Source: CAJBVG01 sp943371425
Lineage (GTDB): Bacteria; Bacteroidota; Bacteroidia; Sphingobacteriales; Sphingobacteriaceae
Assembly (NCBI GenBank): GCA_943371425.1
Contig: CALRUR010000007.1
Location: forward strand, 1 to 64,000
Reading direction: 5' to 3'
DNA length: 64,000 nucleotides
Part shown: positions 8,913 through 17,893 of the stretch, in pieces
Layout: each line of letters starts with the position of its first letter
Numbering within the stretch: the stretch's first letter is position 1
Program-made: the position numbers and the translations under genes
The notes under the pieces: generated by a model
Seen by the model: the letters and a program-made list of their open reading frames with translations, nothing else
Databases searched by the model: none
What the model was told of the DNA's origin: nothing

Positions 8913-10052
8913 TTGAAAATAGGCATTAATACACGTTTTTTAATCGAAAATAAACTCGAAGGAATCGGATGGTTTACATTCGAAACTTTAAAACGAATTT
9001 GTATTGCTCATCCCGAACATGAATTTTACTTTTTCTTTGATAGGCCTTTTCCTCAAGAATTTATTTTTTCTGAGAATGTAAAACCAGTCATTCTTTTTCC
9101 GCCTGCTCGTCACCCAATTTTATATTATTTATTTTTCGAATTTGCCATTCCAAAAGCAATTAAAAAATATAAAATAGATTACTTTATTTCTACGGATGGC
9201 TTTATACCTACACGGCCTAGCGTACCAAGTCTTGCTGTAATACACGATATTAATTTTGAACACAGGCCCGATGATTTACCCCTGCTAACTAAATTATATT
9301 ACAAGTATTACTTTCCTATTTTTGCCAAACAATCTAAAAGAATAGCAACAGTCTCAGAATTTTCCAAAAAGGATATCATTACAACATATACTATTTCACC
9401 AAACAAAATAGATGTTGTTTATAATGGTGCAAATGAGAGTTATTTGCCAATTGATTCTACAACTCAAGAAAAAGTAAAAGCAAAATACAGTAATGGTAAA
9501 AATTATTTTGTTTACCTAGGTTCCCTAAATCCTAGGAAAAACATTAAAAATCTACTCCTTGCATTTGAAAATTTTAAAGAAAAAACAAACAATGATTTTA
9601 AACTTTTAATAATTGGCTCGGTTATGCATAATGATGCTGATTTTAAAGCTGTATTCGAAACATTAAAATATAGAAACGATGTAATTTTTTGTGGGAGATT
9701 AAATACCACCGACTTACATTTAGTTATTGCTTCTGCTTATGCGATGACCTATGTGCCCTTTTATGAAGGCTTTGGTATACCTGTATTGGAATCTATGTAT
9801 TGCGATGTGCCTGTAATTACCTCAAACACTACCTCATTGCCTGAAGTAGTGGCCGATGCGGCTATTTTGGTAAATCCTAATTCTATAGCCGAGATTTCAG
9901 ATGCCATGGTTAATTTATATTCCGATAAAAATTTACATTCTCAACTAATTTTAAAATCACAACATAGAAAGCTAAATTTTACTTGGAATAAAACTGCTTT
10001 ACTTTTTTGGAATTCTATCGAAAGATTAATGAAAGAAAATCCTAAATTTTAA
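8913..10052 (+). CDS. Glycosyltransferase family 4 (GT-B fold)
   Basis: At 379 residues this is a retaining GT4-type glycosyltransferase that probably adds a sugar to a polysaccharide precursor at the inner membrane. The N-terminal half begins MKIGINTRFL with an acceptor-side Rossmann fold. The C-terminal half has YLGSLNPRKNIKNLL near residue 197 and the nucleotide-sugar motif EGFGIPVLESM followed by TTSLPEVVADAAILV. The start is TTG, 10 bp after the methyltransferase stop; no better start is visible. It is the only glycosyltransferase within the five-gene set, so other sugars must be added by enzymes encoded elsewhere or by the nearby GT2 proteins. Confidence 0.88.
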   Translation: MKIGINTRFLIENKLEGIGWFTFETLKRICIAHPEHEFYFFFDRPFPQEFIFSENVKPVILFPPARHPILYYLFFEFAIPKAIKKYKIDYFISTDGFIPTRPSVPSLAVIHDINFEHRPDDLPLLTKLYYKYYFPIFAKQSKRIATVSEFSKKDIITTYTISPNKIDVVYNGANESYLPIDSTTQEKVKAKYSNGKNYFVYLGSLNPRKNIKNLLLAFENFKEKTNNDFKLLIIGSVMHNDADFKAVFETLKYRNDVIFCGRLNTTDLHLVIASAYAMTYVPFYEGFGIPVLESMYCDVPVITSNTTSLPEVVADAAILVNPNSIAEISDAMVNLYSDKNLHSQLILKSQHRKLNFTWNKTALLFWNSIERLMKENPKF

Positions 10053-10067
10053 TTAGTACATTTACGT

Positions 10068-11516
10068 ATGCAAAGAAAATTTATCCTCAACCTTATACTA
10101 ATCATTTTAGTAAATTTGATGATAAAACCTTTGTACATTTTTGGAATAGAAAGAAACATTCAAAATCTTGTAGGTGCCGCAGACTACGGACTTTTTTATT
10201 CACTTTTTAATTTAAGTTTTATTCTAAGTATTGTACTAGATCCAGGCATTACTAATTATAACAACAGACATATTTCGCAAAACGAACATCTCTTAAGCAC
10301 TTCTTTTTCGTCGATATTTTCTTTTAAAATTTTATTGAGTTTTATCTATCTTTTTATCATCAGTTTATATGCTCTATTTTTTAAATTCAATACTGCAGAA
10401 TGGTACTTATTAGGCATGCTTGCACTCGGCCAAATATTCAATTCCATTACCTTATACAATCGCTCAAACCTTGCAGGGATGCAGCTTTTCAAAACCGATA
10501 CATTTATTTCCATTTTAGATAAACTATTAATGATTGTAATTTGTGTACCAATAATATATTTTGGTGTAGGAATTAATAGTTTCGATATAAACACATTTAT
10601 ACTTATTCAAACTTTATCTTTTTTGGGTGCAAGTATTATTTCCTTTTTCTTTGTAAAAAAACACACCTCATTTTTCAATATTCAAATTAATTGGAATAAA
10701 AGTTTGCAGATATTAAAAGAAAGTTATCCTTTCGCAATACTAGCCTTGCTAATGTTAATGTACACTAAAATTGATACTGTACTCATTAAAGAATTTCACC
10801 CTAATGGAAATGAACAAGTAGGAATTTACGCTGCGGCTTATCGCTTAATTGATGCGTTGAATATGATAGCGGTGCTCTTTTCGGGCTTATTATATCCAAT
10901 TTTTGCAAGAATGATTAAAGAAAAAATGCACATTGAATCGCTTGTAAAAACTTCATTTTCTCTATTAGTAATTCCATCTGCCGTATTTGCCCTTTTTTCG
11001 TTTTTTTATGCTGAACAAATTATGCAATTGCTCTACACAAATAATGTGCAAAATGCAGCTAACATTTTCAGAATATTAATAATTGCATTCGTATTTATTT
11101 GCAATGGGTATATCTTTGGGACCTTACTAACTGCCAACGGAAATATTCGTTTGTTAAACAGAATCGCATTTTTAGGTGTAATCTTTAATGTTTTGTTAAA
11201 TATCATTGTTATTCCTCGATATGGTGCACTTGGAAGCGCCTATATTTCAGCAATTACTTTCTTTATAGTTACATGTACTCAACTTATCTATAGCTTTCAA
11301 AAATTCAACATTCATATTCAAATTAGCTATGTATGGAGGGCTTCTTTGTCAATTATTGTTATTCTACTTGTATGCTATTTTTCTATGCTATTAAATTTCA
11401 ATTGGTTATGGAATTACGCCTTAGGCCTATCAATTTCTATAATAATATTGATTATAAGCCGTTTACTTCCTATAAAGCAACTAACCTTATTAATGAAGCA
11501 AGATAAAATTGTTTAG
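10068..11516 (+). CDS. Wzx-like polysaccharide flippase (MATE/MOP superfamily)
   Basis: The 482-residue protein is almost entirely hydrophobic, with about 12-14 membrane segments, and matches the oligosaccharide flippase (RfbX/Wzx) family. Marks are an N-terminal segment with YGLFYSLFNLSF, a central GIYAAAYRLIDALNMIAVLFSG, and a C-terminal GALGSAYISAITF. Wzx proteins move undecaprenyl-linked repeat units across the inner membrane. It is flanked by a glycosyltransferase and by Wzz- and Wzy-like genes, giving a Wzx/Wzy-dependent layout. Sequence alone does not show which glycan it carries. Confidence 0.85.
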   Translation: MQRKFILNLILIILVNLMIKPLYIFGIERNIQNLVGAADYGLFYSLFNLSFILSIVLDPGITNYNNRHISQNEHLLSTSFSSIFSFKILLSFIYLFIISLYALFFKFNTAEWYLLGMLALGQIFNSITLYNRSNLAGMQLFKTDTFISILDKLLMIVICVPIIYFGVGINSFDINTFILIQTLSFLGASIISFFFVKKHTSFFNIQINWNKSLQILKESYPFAILALLMLMYTKIDTVLIKEFHPNGNEQVGIYAAAYRLIDALNMIAVLFSGLLYPIFARMIKEKMHIESLVKTSFSLLVIPSAVFALFSFFYAEQIMQLLYTNNVQNAANIFRILIIAFVFICNGYIFGTLLTANGNIRLLNRIAFLGVIFNVLLNIIVIPRYGALGSAYISAITFFIVTCTQLIYSFQKFNIHIQISYVWRASLSIIVILLVCYFSMLLNFNWLWNYALGLSISIIILIISRLLPIKQLTLLMKQDKIV

Positions 11517-11556
11517 ATAATAATTTTAACTTTGCAATTATTATAACCTAAATTAA

Positions 11557-12678
11557 ATGAAGCTAGAGAACGATAACAGCTATTCTTTCGAAGTATTTTA
11601 TTTTATCAAATTAGTATGGAGCTGGAAATTCTCCATTATTGCAATATGTTTTGCCGCAGGTATACTTACCTACCTTTTTACTGGTCCAACTTTCATAGAG
11701 CCTAAGTACAAAGCTGATGTAATTTTTTACCCCACCACAAATGCTAATTTATCTACAACTATTTTAACAGAACCTGGTAACCAAGGCTATGGCTTGTTAG
11801 AATTTGGAACAGATGAAGACGGGGAACAGTTATTGCAAATTCTCAAATCAGATGAAATGAGAAATAATGTGGTTATTAAATTTGAATTGGCTGCACATTA
11901 TGGATTTGATACCTCTAAAGTTGTTTCTATGTTAGGCCTTCGAACCATGTTAAGCAAGAATTTAGAAATAAAACAAACAGAATTTAAAGCTATACAAGTA
12001 ACAGTATTCGACAAAGACCCTCAGCTTGCAGCAGACATTGCAAATTATATTGCAAACTATGCCGATTTTCAAAAAAATGCAATTCAGAAAGTAAAAGCGA
12101 AAGAAGCATTATCAATTATAGAAAAAGAATATCTGAAAGAACAATTGTTGATGGATTCTATTAATAATCAATTAATGGAATTGAGAAATTTAGGTATATA
12201 TGATTATTTCGAGCAGTTCTCTCAATTAAATGAAGCATATACTACGAACTCAATTAGGCTAGATCAAGAGGAGGCGCTACTTAAAGTTTACGAAGAAAAT
12301 AAGAAGTCACTTCCAGATACTTTAATTATTAAAACAAAAGCTAGAGTGCAAGGGTACCGTGCAGCAGTAAATTCTTTAAAACCAACTCTTGATAAAATTA
12401 AGAAACATGGTGGTTCCTATATCAACAACATCGACAACCTAGAGCTCGAACGTAAAAAATTACAAAGCCTAAAATCAAGGTACGAAAGTGCCAAGATGGA
12501 ATACGAAAGTGCTTTGCCACAAAAATTCATAATTAACGCTGCTGAAAAACCAGAAATACCGGCTAAACCCCGCAGAATATTGAGCTCTGCAGTAGTAGCT
12601 GTATCTACTTTTTTCTTCGCACTTATAATAATTGCATTAATCGATATTTTTCCATTCATTAGAAAAAAATTAGCTTGA
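11557..12678 (+). CDS. Wzz-like chain-length determinant protein
   Basis: This 373-residue protein has the polysaccharide co-polymerase layout: a transmembrane helix near residues 22-45 (WKFSIIAICFAAGILTYLF), a long periplasmic region with heptad-rich helices from about 180 to 320, a proline-rich EKPEIPAKPRR segment before the second membrane helix, and a short C-terminal tail. Such proteins set chain length for Wzy polymerases. No cytoplasmic tyrosine kinase domain is fused to it. Its stop overlaps the next start by 4 bp, consistent with translational coupling to the Wzy-like gene. Confidence 0.82.
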   Translation: MKLENDNSYSFEVFYFIKLVWSWKFSIIAICFAAGILTYLFTGPTFIEPKYKADVIFYPTTNANLSTTILTEPGNQGYGLLEFGTDEDGEQLLQILKSDEMRNNVVIKFELAAHYGFDTSKVVSMLGLRTMLSKNLEIKQTEFKAIQVTVFDKDPQLAADIANYIANYADFQKNAIQKVKAKEALSIIEKEYLKEQLLMDSINNQLMELRNLGIYDYFEQFSQLNEAYTTNSIRLDQEEALLKVYEENKKSLPDTLIIKTKARVQGYRAAVNSLKPTLDKIKKHGGSYINNIDNLELERKKLQSLKSRYESAKMEYESALPQKFIINAAEKPEIPAKPRRILSSAVVAVSTFFFALIIIALIDIFPFIRKKLA

Positions 12679-14111
12679 ATAATTTAAGGAACATAGGGAA
12701 GAATGATTATTATTTCTTTTTTAGTTCGGTATTAATTTTCATTGCAGTTAATATTATAGGACTATGGAAAGATATTCCATATGTAAATGCCATTCCGTTT
12801 ATAATACTTTTCGGAATTTTAGTAATTAGAGATTATAGAATTCTATTCTATTCGTTATTAGCAGCATTACCTATTTCAATTGAATTCTTTTTTGGGAGTT
12901 TAAGTTTATCGGCACCATCAGAACCAATTCTCATATTCTCTACAGGAATATGGATAATATTATTAATAAACAAAAGAACGAACATCTCTCAATACATTAA
13001 TAACCCCCTATTAATATTATTAATTCTACAACTGCTACTCTTTGTATTTAATATCTTCATTTCTCGTGAGCCACTTTTATCGTTTAAATATTTACTTGCA
13101 AAAGTTTGGTTCTTCGGCGGATTTATTCTGTTACCATTGCTTTTTTTAAAAGAAATAAAACAATTTAAAATCGCATTCTGGTCGTTTTTTATTCCATTAA
13201 TGATTACGGTGTTTTATACAATAATAAACCATGCCCTTACAGGGTTTAGTTTCGAAGAAGTAAATCAATCGGCACGTCCGTTTTATGCAAACCATGTTAT
13301 ATATGCATGTACTCTTGGCCTTGCCTTGCCCTTTAGTGTTGCAGCATTAGGTTGGTACAAAGAACATCCATTAATAAAACTCCTTTTAGTTACAATGATA
13401 TTGGTATTGGTATTTGCAATTATTACTTCCTATACACGTACTACATGGTTAAGTGTGGTAGCAGCAATTGCAAGCGTTTTTGTATTTAAATCGAAATTCC
13501 TGAAACTATCATTTGTGGTAGCTTCTATCGGTGTTGTATTTTTCTGCTATCAATTAGTTGATCAGAATAACTATATGAAATACGCCCCAAATTATACCAA
13601 TACGGTTTTTAACAGAGAAGATTTCAGCAAGCATATGGAAGCAACTGTTGAATTAAGTGATGTATCTGGCATGGAACGCGTTTATCGTTGGGTGGCGGCA
13701 ATAAATTTAATTCAACATAATTTTTGGTTTGGAACCGGCAATAATACTTTTTATCCAACCTATAAAGAGTACGCAAATCCTGCATTTATTACCTATTTGA
13801 GTGATAACCCAGAACGCTCCAGTACACACAATTATTTTTTACTTATTTTTTGCGATCAAGGAGTTTTTGGCTTTCTTATTTTTATAGCAATCTATATTTT
13901 AGCAATGTTAAAAACTAAAACGATTTACACCTTAAGCAACTCAACTTTTATAAGAAATTTAATGCTTACCTGTTTTGCTACCTTGGTTATCTTTTTAGTT
14001 CACCTTGTATTAGGTGATATGGTAGAGGTTGATAAAAACGGAGGAATATTTTTATTAATTATTGCACTAATTATAGGAGCAGAACATATCGTAAAAAATC
14101 AAGAGATTTAA
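12675..14111 (+). CDS. O-antigen polymerase/ligase-like membrane protein (Wzy/WaaL)
   Basis: The 478-residue protein has about 12 predicted membrane helices and a large periplasmic loop holding GMERVYRWVAAINLIQ, FGTGNNTFYPTYKEY and SSTHNYFLLIFCDQG. This layout is typical of the O-antigen polymerase/ligase family (PF04932), in which the loop carries arginine and histidine residues needed for glycan transfer. It starts at TTG overlapping the wzz-like stop by 4 bp. The neighbouring flippase and chain-length protein favour a Wzy polymerase over a ligase, but the two cannot be separated by motif alone. It ends 6 bp before a convergent gene. Confidence 0.8.
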   Translation: MNNLRNIGKNDYYFFFSSVLIFIAVNIIGLWKDIPYVNAIPFIILFGILVIRDYRILFYSLLAALPISIEFFFGSLSLSAPSEPILIFSTGIWIILLINKRTNISQYINNPLLILLILQLLLFVFNIFISREPLLSFKYLLAKVWFFGGFILLPLLFLKEIKQFKIAFWSFFIPLMITVFYTIINHALTGFSFEEVNQSARPFYANHVIYACTLGLALPFSVAALGWYKEHPLIKLLLVTMILVLVFAIITSYTRTTWLSVVAAIASVFVFKSKFLKLSFVVASIGVVFFCYQLVDQNNYMKYAPNYTNTVFNREDFSKHMEATVELSDVSGMERVYRWVAAINLIQHNFWFGTGNNTFYPTYKEYANPAFITYLSDNPERSSTHNYFLLIFCDQGVFGFLIFIAIYILAMLKTKTIYTLSNSTFIRNLMLTCFATLVIFLVHLVLGDMVEVDKNGGIFLLIIALIIGAEHIVKNQEI

Positions 14112-14117
14112 CTAAGC

Positions 14118-15125
14118 TTAATTCTTCTGATCAAATGCATCTCTAATACCAGAAGAGAAAATGTTAAATGCATATACCAATAACATGATGGCTAGGCCTG
14201 GTATTAAAGCTAGATACGCAGCATCCATAATTATATAACCATAATGTTCTTTAACCATACCGCCCCATGTTGGTGTTGGAGGTTGAGCACCAAATCCTAA
14301 AAAACTTAGTCCGGCTTCGAGTAAAATTGCAGAGGCAAAATTTGCTGCAGCCATTACTAATAAAGGGCCTAAAATATTTGGAAGTATATGTCTGAAGATT
14401 ATTCTGAATTCATGGTAACCTAAAGCTTTTGCAGCTTCTACAAACTCTATGTTTTTTATGCTCAAAATTTGTCCTCGTACCAACCTTGCCACTTCTACCC
14501 ACATACTTAATCCAATTGCAATAAATACCTGCCAAAATCCTTTTCCTAATGCAAACGATATTGCTATTACAAGTAATAAAGAGGGTAATGACCAAATCAC
14601 GTTTATAAACCAAGTAATTAGTGCATCTAGTTTGCCACCGTAATACCCTGCAATTGCCCCTAAGAACACTCCTAATAACATTGAAATAACAACTGATACC
14701 AAACCCACAGATAATGAGATCCTGGTTCCTAAAATCATTCTGCTCAATACATCTCTACCATATCGATCTGTACCTAGCCAATAAGTTCTAGTAATATATT
14801 TATTTGTACTTAAAAGAGTGTCGGTTTCAAAAACAGGGGTGTATTTAATATTAGACTCTGTACCATTAATCCATTTATTAATAAAACTATTGTTGATGTT
14901 AGTCTTTCCAGCTTCTTCTACCTTAAACTTTATTTTAGTGCCAGGTGGCATGGTGCTAATTTCTAAATGCATTTCATTCGCATTCGGACTATCATCAGGC
15001 ATTATTAAATAACCCGCAATTGCAACTACTATAGTAAATAAAATTAAGAAGCCACCAAACATAGAAAGTTTGTTCTTTTTCAATTTCGAAAAAACTCTTT
15101 TTAATGGGCTATTAATTTCTTTCAT
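14118..15125 (-). CDS. ABC transporter inner-membrane permease (OppC/DppC type)
   Basis: This 335-residue permease matches the peptide/nickel importer OppC group. It has an N-terminal cytoplasmic tail and helix (MFGGFLILFTIVVAIAG), then the family segment GTDRYGRDVLSRMILGTRISL, and the EAA-loop region VEAAKALGYHEFRIIFRHILPN followed by GAQPPTPTWGGMV. Between the first helix and the conserved core lies an extra stretch of about 90 residues, a periplasmic insertion longer than in classic OppC. I chose the ATG at 15125 because it overlaps the upstream stop in an ATGA arrangement; a TTG at 15146 would add seven residues. No OppB, OppA or ATPase gene is adjacent. Confidence 0.85.
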   Translation of the reverse strand: MKEINSPLKRVFSKLKKNKLSMFGGFLILFTIVVAIAGYLIMPDDSPNANEMHLEISTMPPGTKIKFKVEEAGKTNINNSFINKWINGTESNIKYTPVFETDTLLSTNKYITRTYWLGTDRYGRDVLSRMILGTRISLSVGLVSVVISMLLGVFLGAIAGYYGGKLDALITWFINVIWSLPSLLLVIAISFALGKGFWQVFIAIGLSMWVEVARLVRGQILSIKNIEFVEAAKALGYHEFRIIFRHILPNILGPLLVMAAANFASAILLEAGLSFLGFGAQPPTPTWGGMVKEHYGYIIMDAAYLALIPGLAIMLLVYAFNIFSSGIRDAFDQKN

Positions 15126-16255
15126 TTTACTTTTCTGCCTTTCCAAATATAGGTAGTACTAAAATTACCTAACAAGCCTACTGTAATTATATAAGGTGAA
15201 TATAAAAATATCACTATAAAAAGATATGGCAACAATGAAATTCTTTTAAAAAACCACAATGTTTGCACAATAAAGATTGCATCAAAAAGAAATTTTAATA
15301 TAAATGCAACTTTCAAATAAGTTAAAATCTCTACATTCTGAAAACTAAATACAACAGAACCTAGCAATACCAAATTAAATAAAAATATAGAAATCAGCAT
15401 TGCACTTGTTCTATAATCTGTAAAAGTGGATTCATTCGAAGCCCATCTTATACGTTGTTGTAAAAACCCACTAAAATCATTCTTCGCATAAGTTAGCACT
15501 ACTGCACTTTTGCTTTTTAAAAAACCGATTAGATTTGGGTATTTATTATAAACTTTATGTAATAACATTTCATCGTCTCCACTTGCCTTCATATCTATTC
15601 CTTCGTATCCATCAATTTCATGAAACAAACTACGTGTATATATCATGTTTGCGCCATTGCAAGTATTTGGCATTCCGTTTTTTATACAAGCGGCAGAAGC
15701 TCCTATCAAATATTGAAATTCGATTGTTTGAATCTTCTCAAACCAAGTTTTTTCAAAATGATAACTAACAGGGGCTGAAATTAATTGAACCTTTTCTTTT
15801 AAATAATAGTCTACAATACATGCAATCCAATTCTCAGAAACTCTACAATCGCCATCAGTAGTTACAATTAATTCCGCTCCCGAATTATTTACACCTAAGG
15901 TTATCGCTCGTTTTTTATATGAATTAATTTTTTCATCCACCTTTAATGGTATAACTTTTACATTTTTAAAGTTTAATTCATTAATTATTTTTACCGTATT
16001 ATCTGTAGAGTCATCGTCAATAACTAATACTTCAATATATTCTGATGGATATAATTGGGATTGAATATCGGTTAATAATTTACCTATGTGTTCTTCTTCA
16101 TTTCTAACAGGAATGATAATAGAAATGGTTGGATACCTGTTAAAATTATACGTGGGCTCATGTACTCTAGTTCTTGTCCAACCTATTATAAAATAAGTAA
16201 CAATAAATAAATAGGCTAACAACAATAAATATAAAACAACTAAAATAACACTCAC
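15122..16255 (-). CDS. Membrane-anchored glycosyltransferase family 2
   Basis: The 377-residue protein begins with a membrane helix (VILVVLYLLLLAYLFIVTYF), followed by a GT-A domain: ISIIIPVRNEEEHIGKLL, VIDDDSTDNTV, TTDGDCRV (the DxD-like metal site) and QQRIRWASNE (the QxxRW processivity motif). Three more helices close the C-terminus. This layout fits processive or membrane-linked GT2 enzymes acting on lipid or polysaccharide acceptors. It overlaps the OppC-like permease gene by 4 bp, so the two are probably translated together although their functions are not obviously linked. Confidence 0.85.
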   Translation of the reverse strand: MSVILVVLYLLLLAYLFIVTYFIIGWTRTRVHEPTYNFNRYPTISIIIPVRNEEEHIGKLLTDIQSQLYPSEYIEVLVIDDDSTDNTVKIINELNFKNVKVIPLKVDEKINSYKKRAITLGVNNSGAELIVTTDGDCRVSENWIACIVDYYLKEKVQLISAPVSYHFEKTWFEKIQTIEFQYLIGASAACIKNGMPNTCNGANMIYTRSLFHEIDGYEGIDMKASGDDEMLLHKVYNKYPNLIGFLKSKSAVVLTYAKNDFSGFLQQRIRWASNESTFTDYRTSAMLISIFLFNLVLLGSVVFSFQNVEILTYLKVAFILKFLFDAIFIVQTLWFFKRISLLPYLFIVIFLYSPYIITVGLLGNFSTTYIWKGRKVK

Positions 16256-16328
16256 TTCTATTAGTTTAAATGTAGAATTTTAACCTGTAAAAATCTTCGG
16301 CAAGATAACATTTTATCTTCCAATCTTG

Positions 16329-16336
16329 TATCTTTA
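16329..16336 (+). promoter_or_regulatory. Possible -7 promoter element of ruvC
   Basis: TATCTTTA at 16329-16336 is one mismatch from TAnnTTTG and lies 28 bp before the ruvC start. I do not see a clean TTTG at the expected -33 distance, so this is a weak call. Confidence 0.3.
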
Positions 16337-16364
16337 CAAAGGATAGAAATAGATTTAAAAACCT

Positions 16365-16943
16365 TTGAAAGAGCAAATTATTTTAGGTGTAGACCCTGGC
16401 ACTTCTGTTACTGGGTTTGGTTTGATAAAAGTAGAAGGCAAAGAAATTAGCTTAATAGAATTAGGTATAATAAAAACTGGTAAAACAGACGACCATCCAC
16501 TAAAACTTAAAAAGATATTTGAAGGGGTATTAGGAATTATAGAAACTCACCACCCAGATGCTATGGCAATAGAGGCCCCTTTTTTCGGTAAAAATATACA
16601 GTCGATGTTAAAGTTAGGTAGAGCACAAGGCGTGGCCATGGCAGCAGCTATGTACAGAAACATACCGCTTTGCGAATATTCCCCTAAAAAAATAAAACAA
16701 TCTATTACAGGTAATGGAAATGCCTCTAAAGAGCAAGTGTCGTCGATGTTACAAGCGCTTTTAAAATTTGATGGGCACCCAGAATACCTCGATGCAACGG
16801 ATGGCTTAGCTGCAGCAGTTTGCCATTATTTACAAAATGATTTAAGTGGACTTCAGAAAAATAAAACAAAAAAACCCGCGAAAAAACACACAGGTTGGGC
16901 AAGTTATTTAACTGAAAATCCTGATAAAATAATTAAGAAATAA
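16365..16943 (+). CDS. ruvC: Holliday junction endonuclease RuvC
   Basis: At 192 residues this matches RuvC, the dimeric resolvase that cuts Holliday junctions with RuvAB. The first catalytic aspartate is D10 in GVDPGTSVTGFG, the catalytic glutamate is in AIEAPFFGKN near residue 69, and the C-terminal acidic pair is in DATDGLAAAVCH near 141-145. The start is TTG, with an in-frame stop just upstream, so no longer form exists. The C-terminus has a lysine-rich extension. The stop overlaps the convergent HIT gene by 11 bp. ruvA and ruvB are not in this window. Confidence 0.93.
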   Translation: MKEQIILGVDPGTSVTGFGLIKVEGKEISLIELGIIKTGKTDDHPLKLKKIFEGVLGIIETHHPDAMAIEAPFFGKNIQSMLKLGRAQGVAMAAAMYRNIPLCEYSPKKIKQSITGNGNASKEQVSSMLQALLKFDGHPEYLDATDGLAAAVCHYLQNDLSGLQKNKTKKPAKKHTGWASYLTENPDKIIKK

Positions 16944-17331
16944 TAGCTTGTTCTATTTGTTTAGCAAGAGCAGAAAATTCTTCACTACTCATTTCTATTC
17001 TTTCTGAGGTAAACGACATGTCTGCTATTGTATTCATCGGAATTAAATGAACATGTGCATGTGGAACTTCTAAGCCTACTACAGAAACACCAATTTTCTT
17101 ACAATCAATTACTTTTTTTAAGCCTCTTGCCACAATCTTTGCAAACAACATAAGTTCTGCGTAAGCTTCATCGCTCATATCAAAAATATAATCCACTTCT
17201 TGTTTAGGGATGCATAAAACATGTCCTTTTACAACCGGTCTTACATCTAAAAAAGCTAAAAACTTTTCTGTTTCTGCAACTTTATAGGCAGGTATTTCAC
17301 CCGAAATTATTTTTGCGAAGATGCTACTCAT
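16933..17331 (-). CDS. HIT family protein (histidine triad hydrolase)
   Basis: This 132-residue protein has the HIT fold with the histidine triad HAHVHLIP at residues 91-98 (H91, H93, H95) and the N-terminal SIFAKIISGEIPAYKV typical of bacterial HinT-like proteins. These enzymes hydrolyse purine nucleoside phosphoramidates and related adenylates. Its start overlaps the greA stop by 4 bp (ATGA), so greA and this gene form a translationally coupled pair. Its 3' end overlaps ruvC on the other strand. The physiological substrate is not known. Confidence 0.9.
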   Translation of the reverse strand: MSSIFAKIISGEIPAYKVAETEKFLAFLDVRPVVKGHVLCIPKQEVDYIFDMSDEAYAELMLFAKIVARGLKKVIDCKKIGVSVVGLEVPHAHVHLIPMNTIADMSFTSERIEMSSEEFSALAKQIEQAIIS

Positions 17332-17804
17332 AACCTTGATATTTCTATAATTTCAAATTCCATGGTGCCATTCGGTACCGTAATTTCTGCTTTGTCGCCT
17401 ACAGATTTTCCTAATAAACCTTGAGCAATTGGTGATTTAATAGAAATCTTTCCTGATTTCAAATCTGCTTCTTTTTCAGCAACTAATTGATAGGTCATTT
17501 CTGTTCCATTTTTAACATTCTTTATTTTTACAATAGAGAGTGCTAATACTTTACTATTATCAATTTTCGACTCATCAATTACACGCGCATTACCAAGCAC
17601 TTGCTCTAGTTTAGCGATTTTTAGTTCTAATAATCCTTGTGCTTCTTTTGCAGCGTCGTACTCTGCATTTTCAGATAAATCACCTTTATCCCTTGCCTCC
17701 GCAATTTGTTTTGAGATACTAGACCTGCCAACTGTTTTCAGATGGTTTACTTCTTCTTTTAATTTGTCTAATCCTTCCTGAGTGAAATAAGTTACTTCAG
17801 CCAT
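17328..17804 (-). CDS. greA: Transcription elongation factor GreA
   Basis: The 158-residue protein rescues backtracked RNA polymerase by stimulating transcript cleavage. It has the N-terminal coiled coil (YFTQEGLDKLKEEVNHLKTVGR, then EARDKGDLSENAEYDAAKE, which carries the acidic tip residues) and the C-terminal FKBP-like domain ending in PNGTMEFEIIEI. I chose the ATG at 17804 (MAEVTYF), the standard family N-terminus, preceded by an AGAAGGA ribosome-binding-like stretch. A longer frame upstream would run through the porV-like gene's terminator and is not credible. Confidence 0.95.
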   Translation of the reverse strand: MAEVTYFTQEGLDKLKEEVNHLKTVGRSSISKQIAEARDKGDLSENAEYDAAKEAQGLLELKIAKLEQVLGNARVIDESKIDNSKVLALSIVKIKNVKNGTEMTYQLVAEKEADLKSGKISIKSPIAQGLLGKSVGDKAEITVPNGTMEFEIIEISRL

Positions 17805-17840
17805 ATCCTTCTTGTTTGTATCAATGAAATATAAAATAAA

Positions 17841-17872
17841 AGAAGACTGTATTTGCATACAGCCTTCTTTCA
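17841..17872 (-). terminator. Intrinsic terminator of the PorV-like operon
   Basis: On the minus strand AGAAGGCTGTAT and ATACAGTCTTCT pair across a GCAA loop (17841-17868, with one G-U pair). An A/T-rich tail including TTTTATTTT follows. It lies 22 bp after the stop of the PorV/PorQ-family gene and before the greA start, so it ends that operon and separates it from greA. Confidence 0.75.
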
Positions 17873-17893
17873 AGCAAAATTAATAAAATATTA

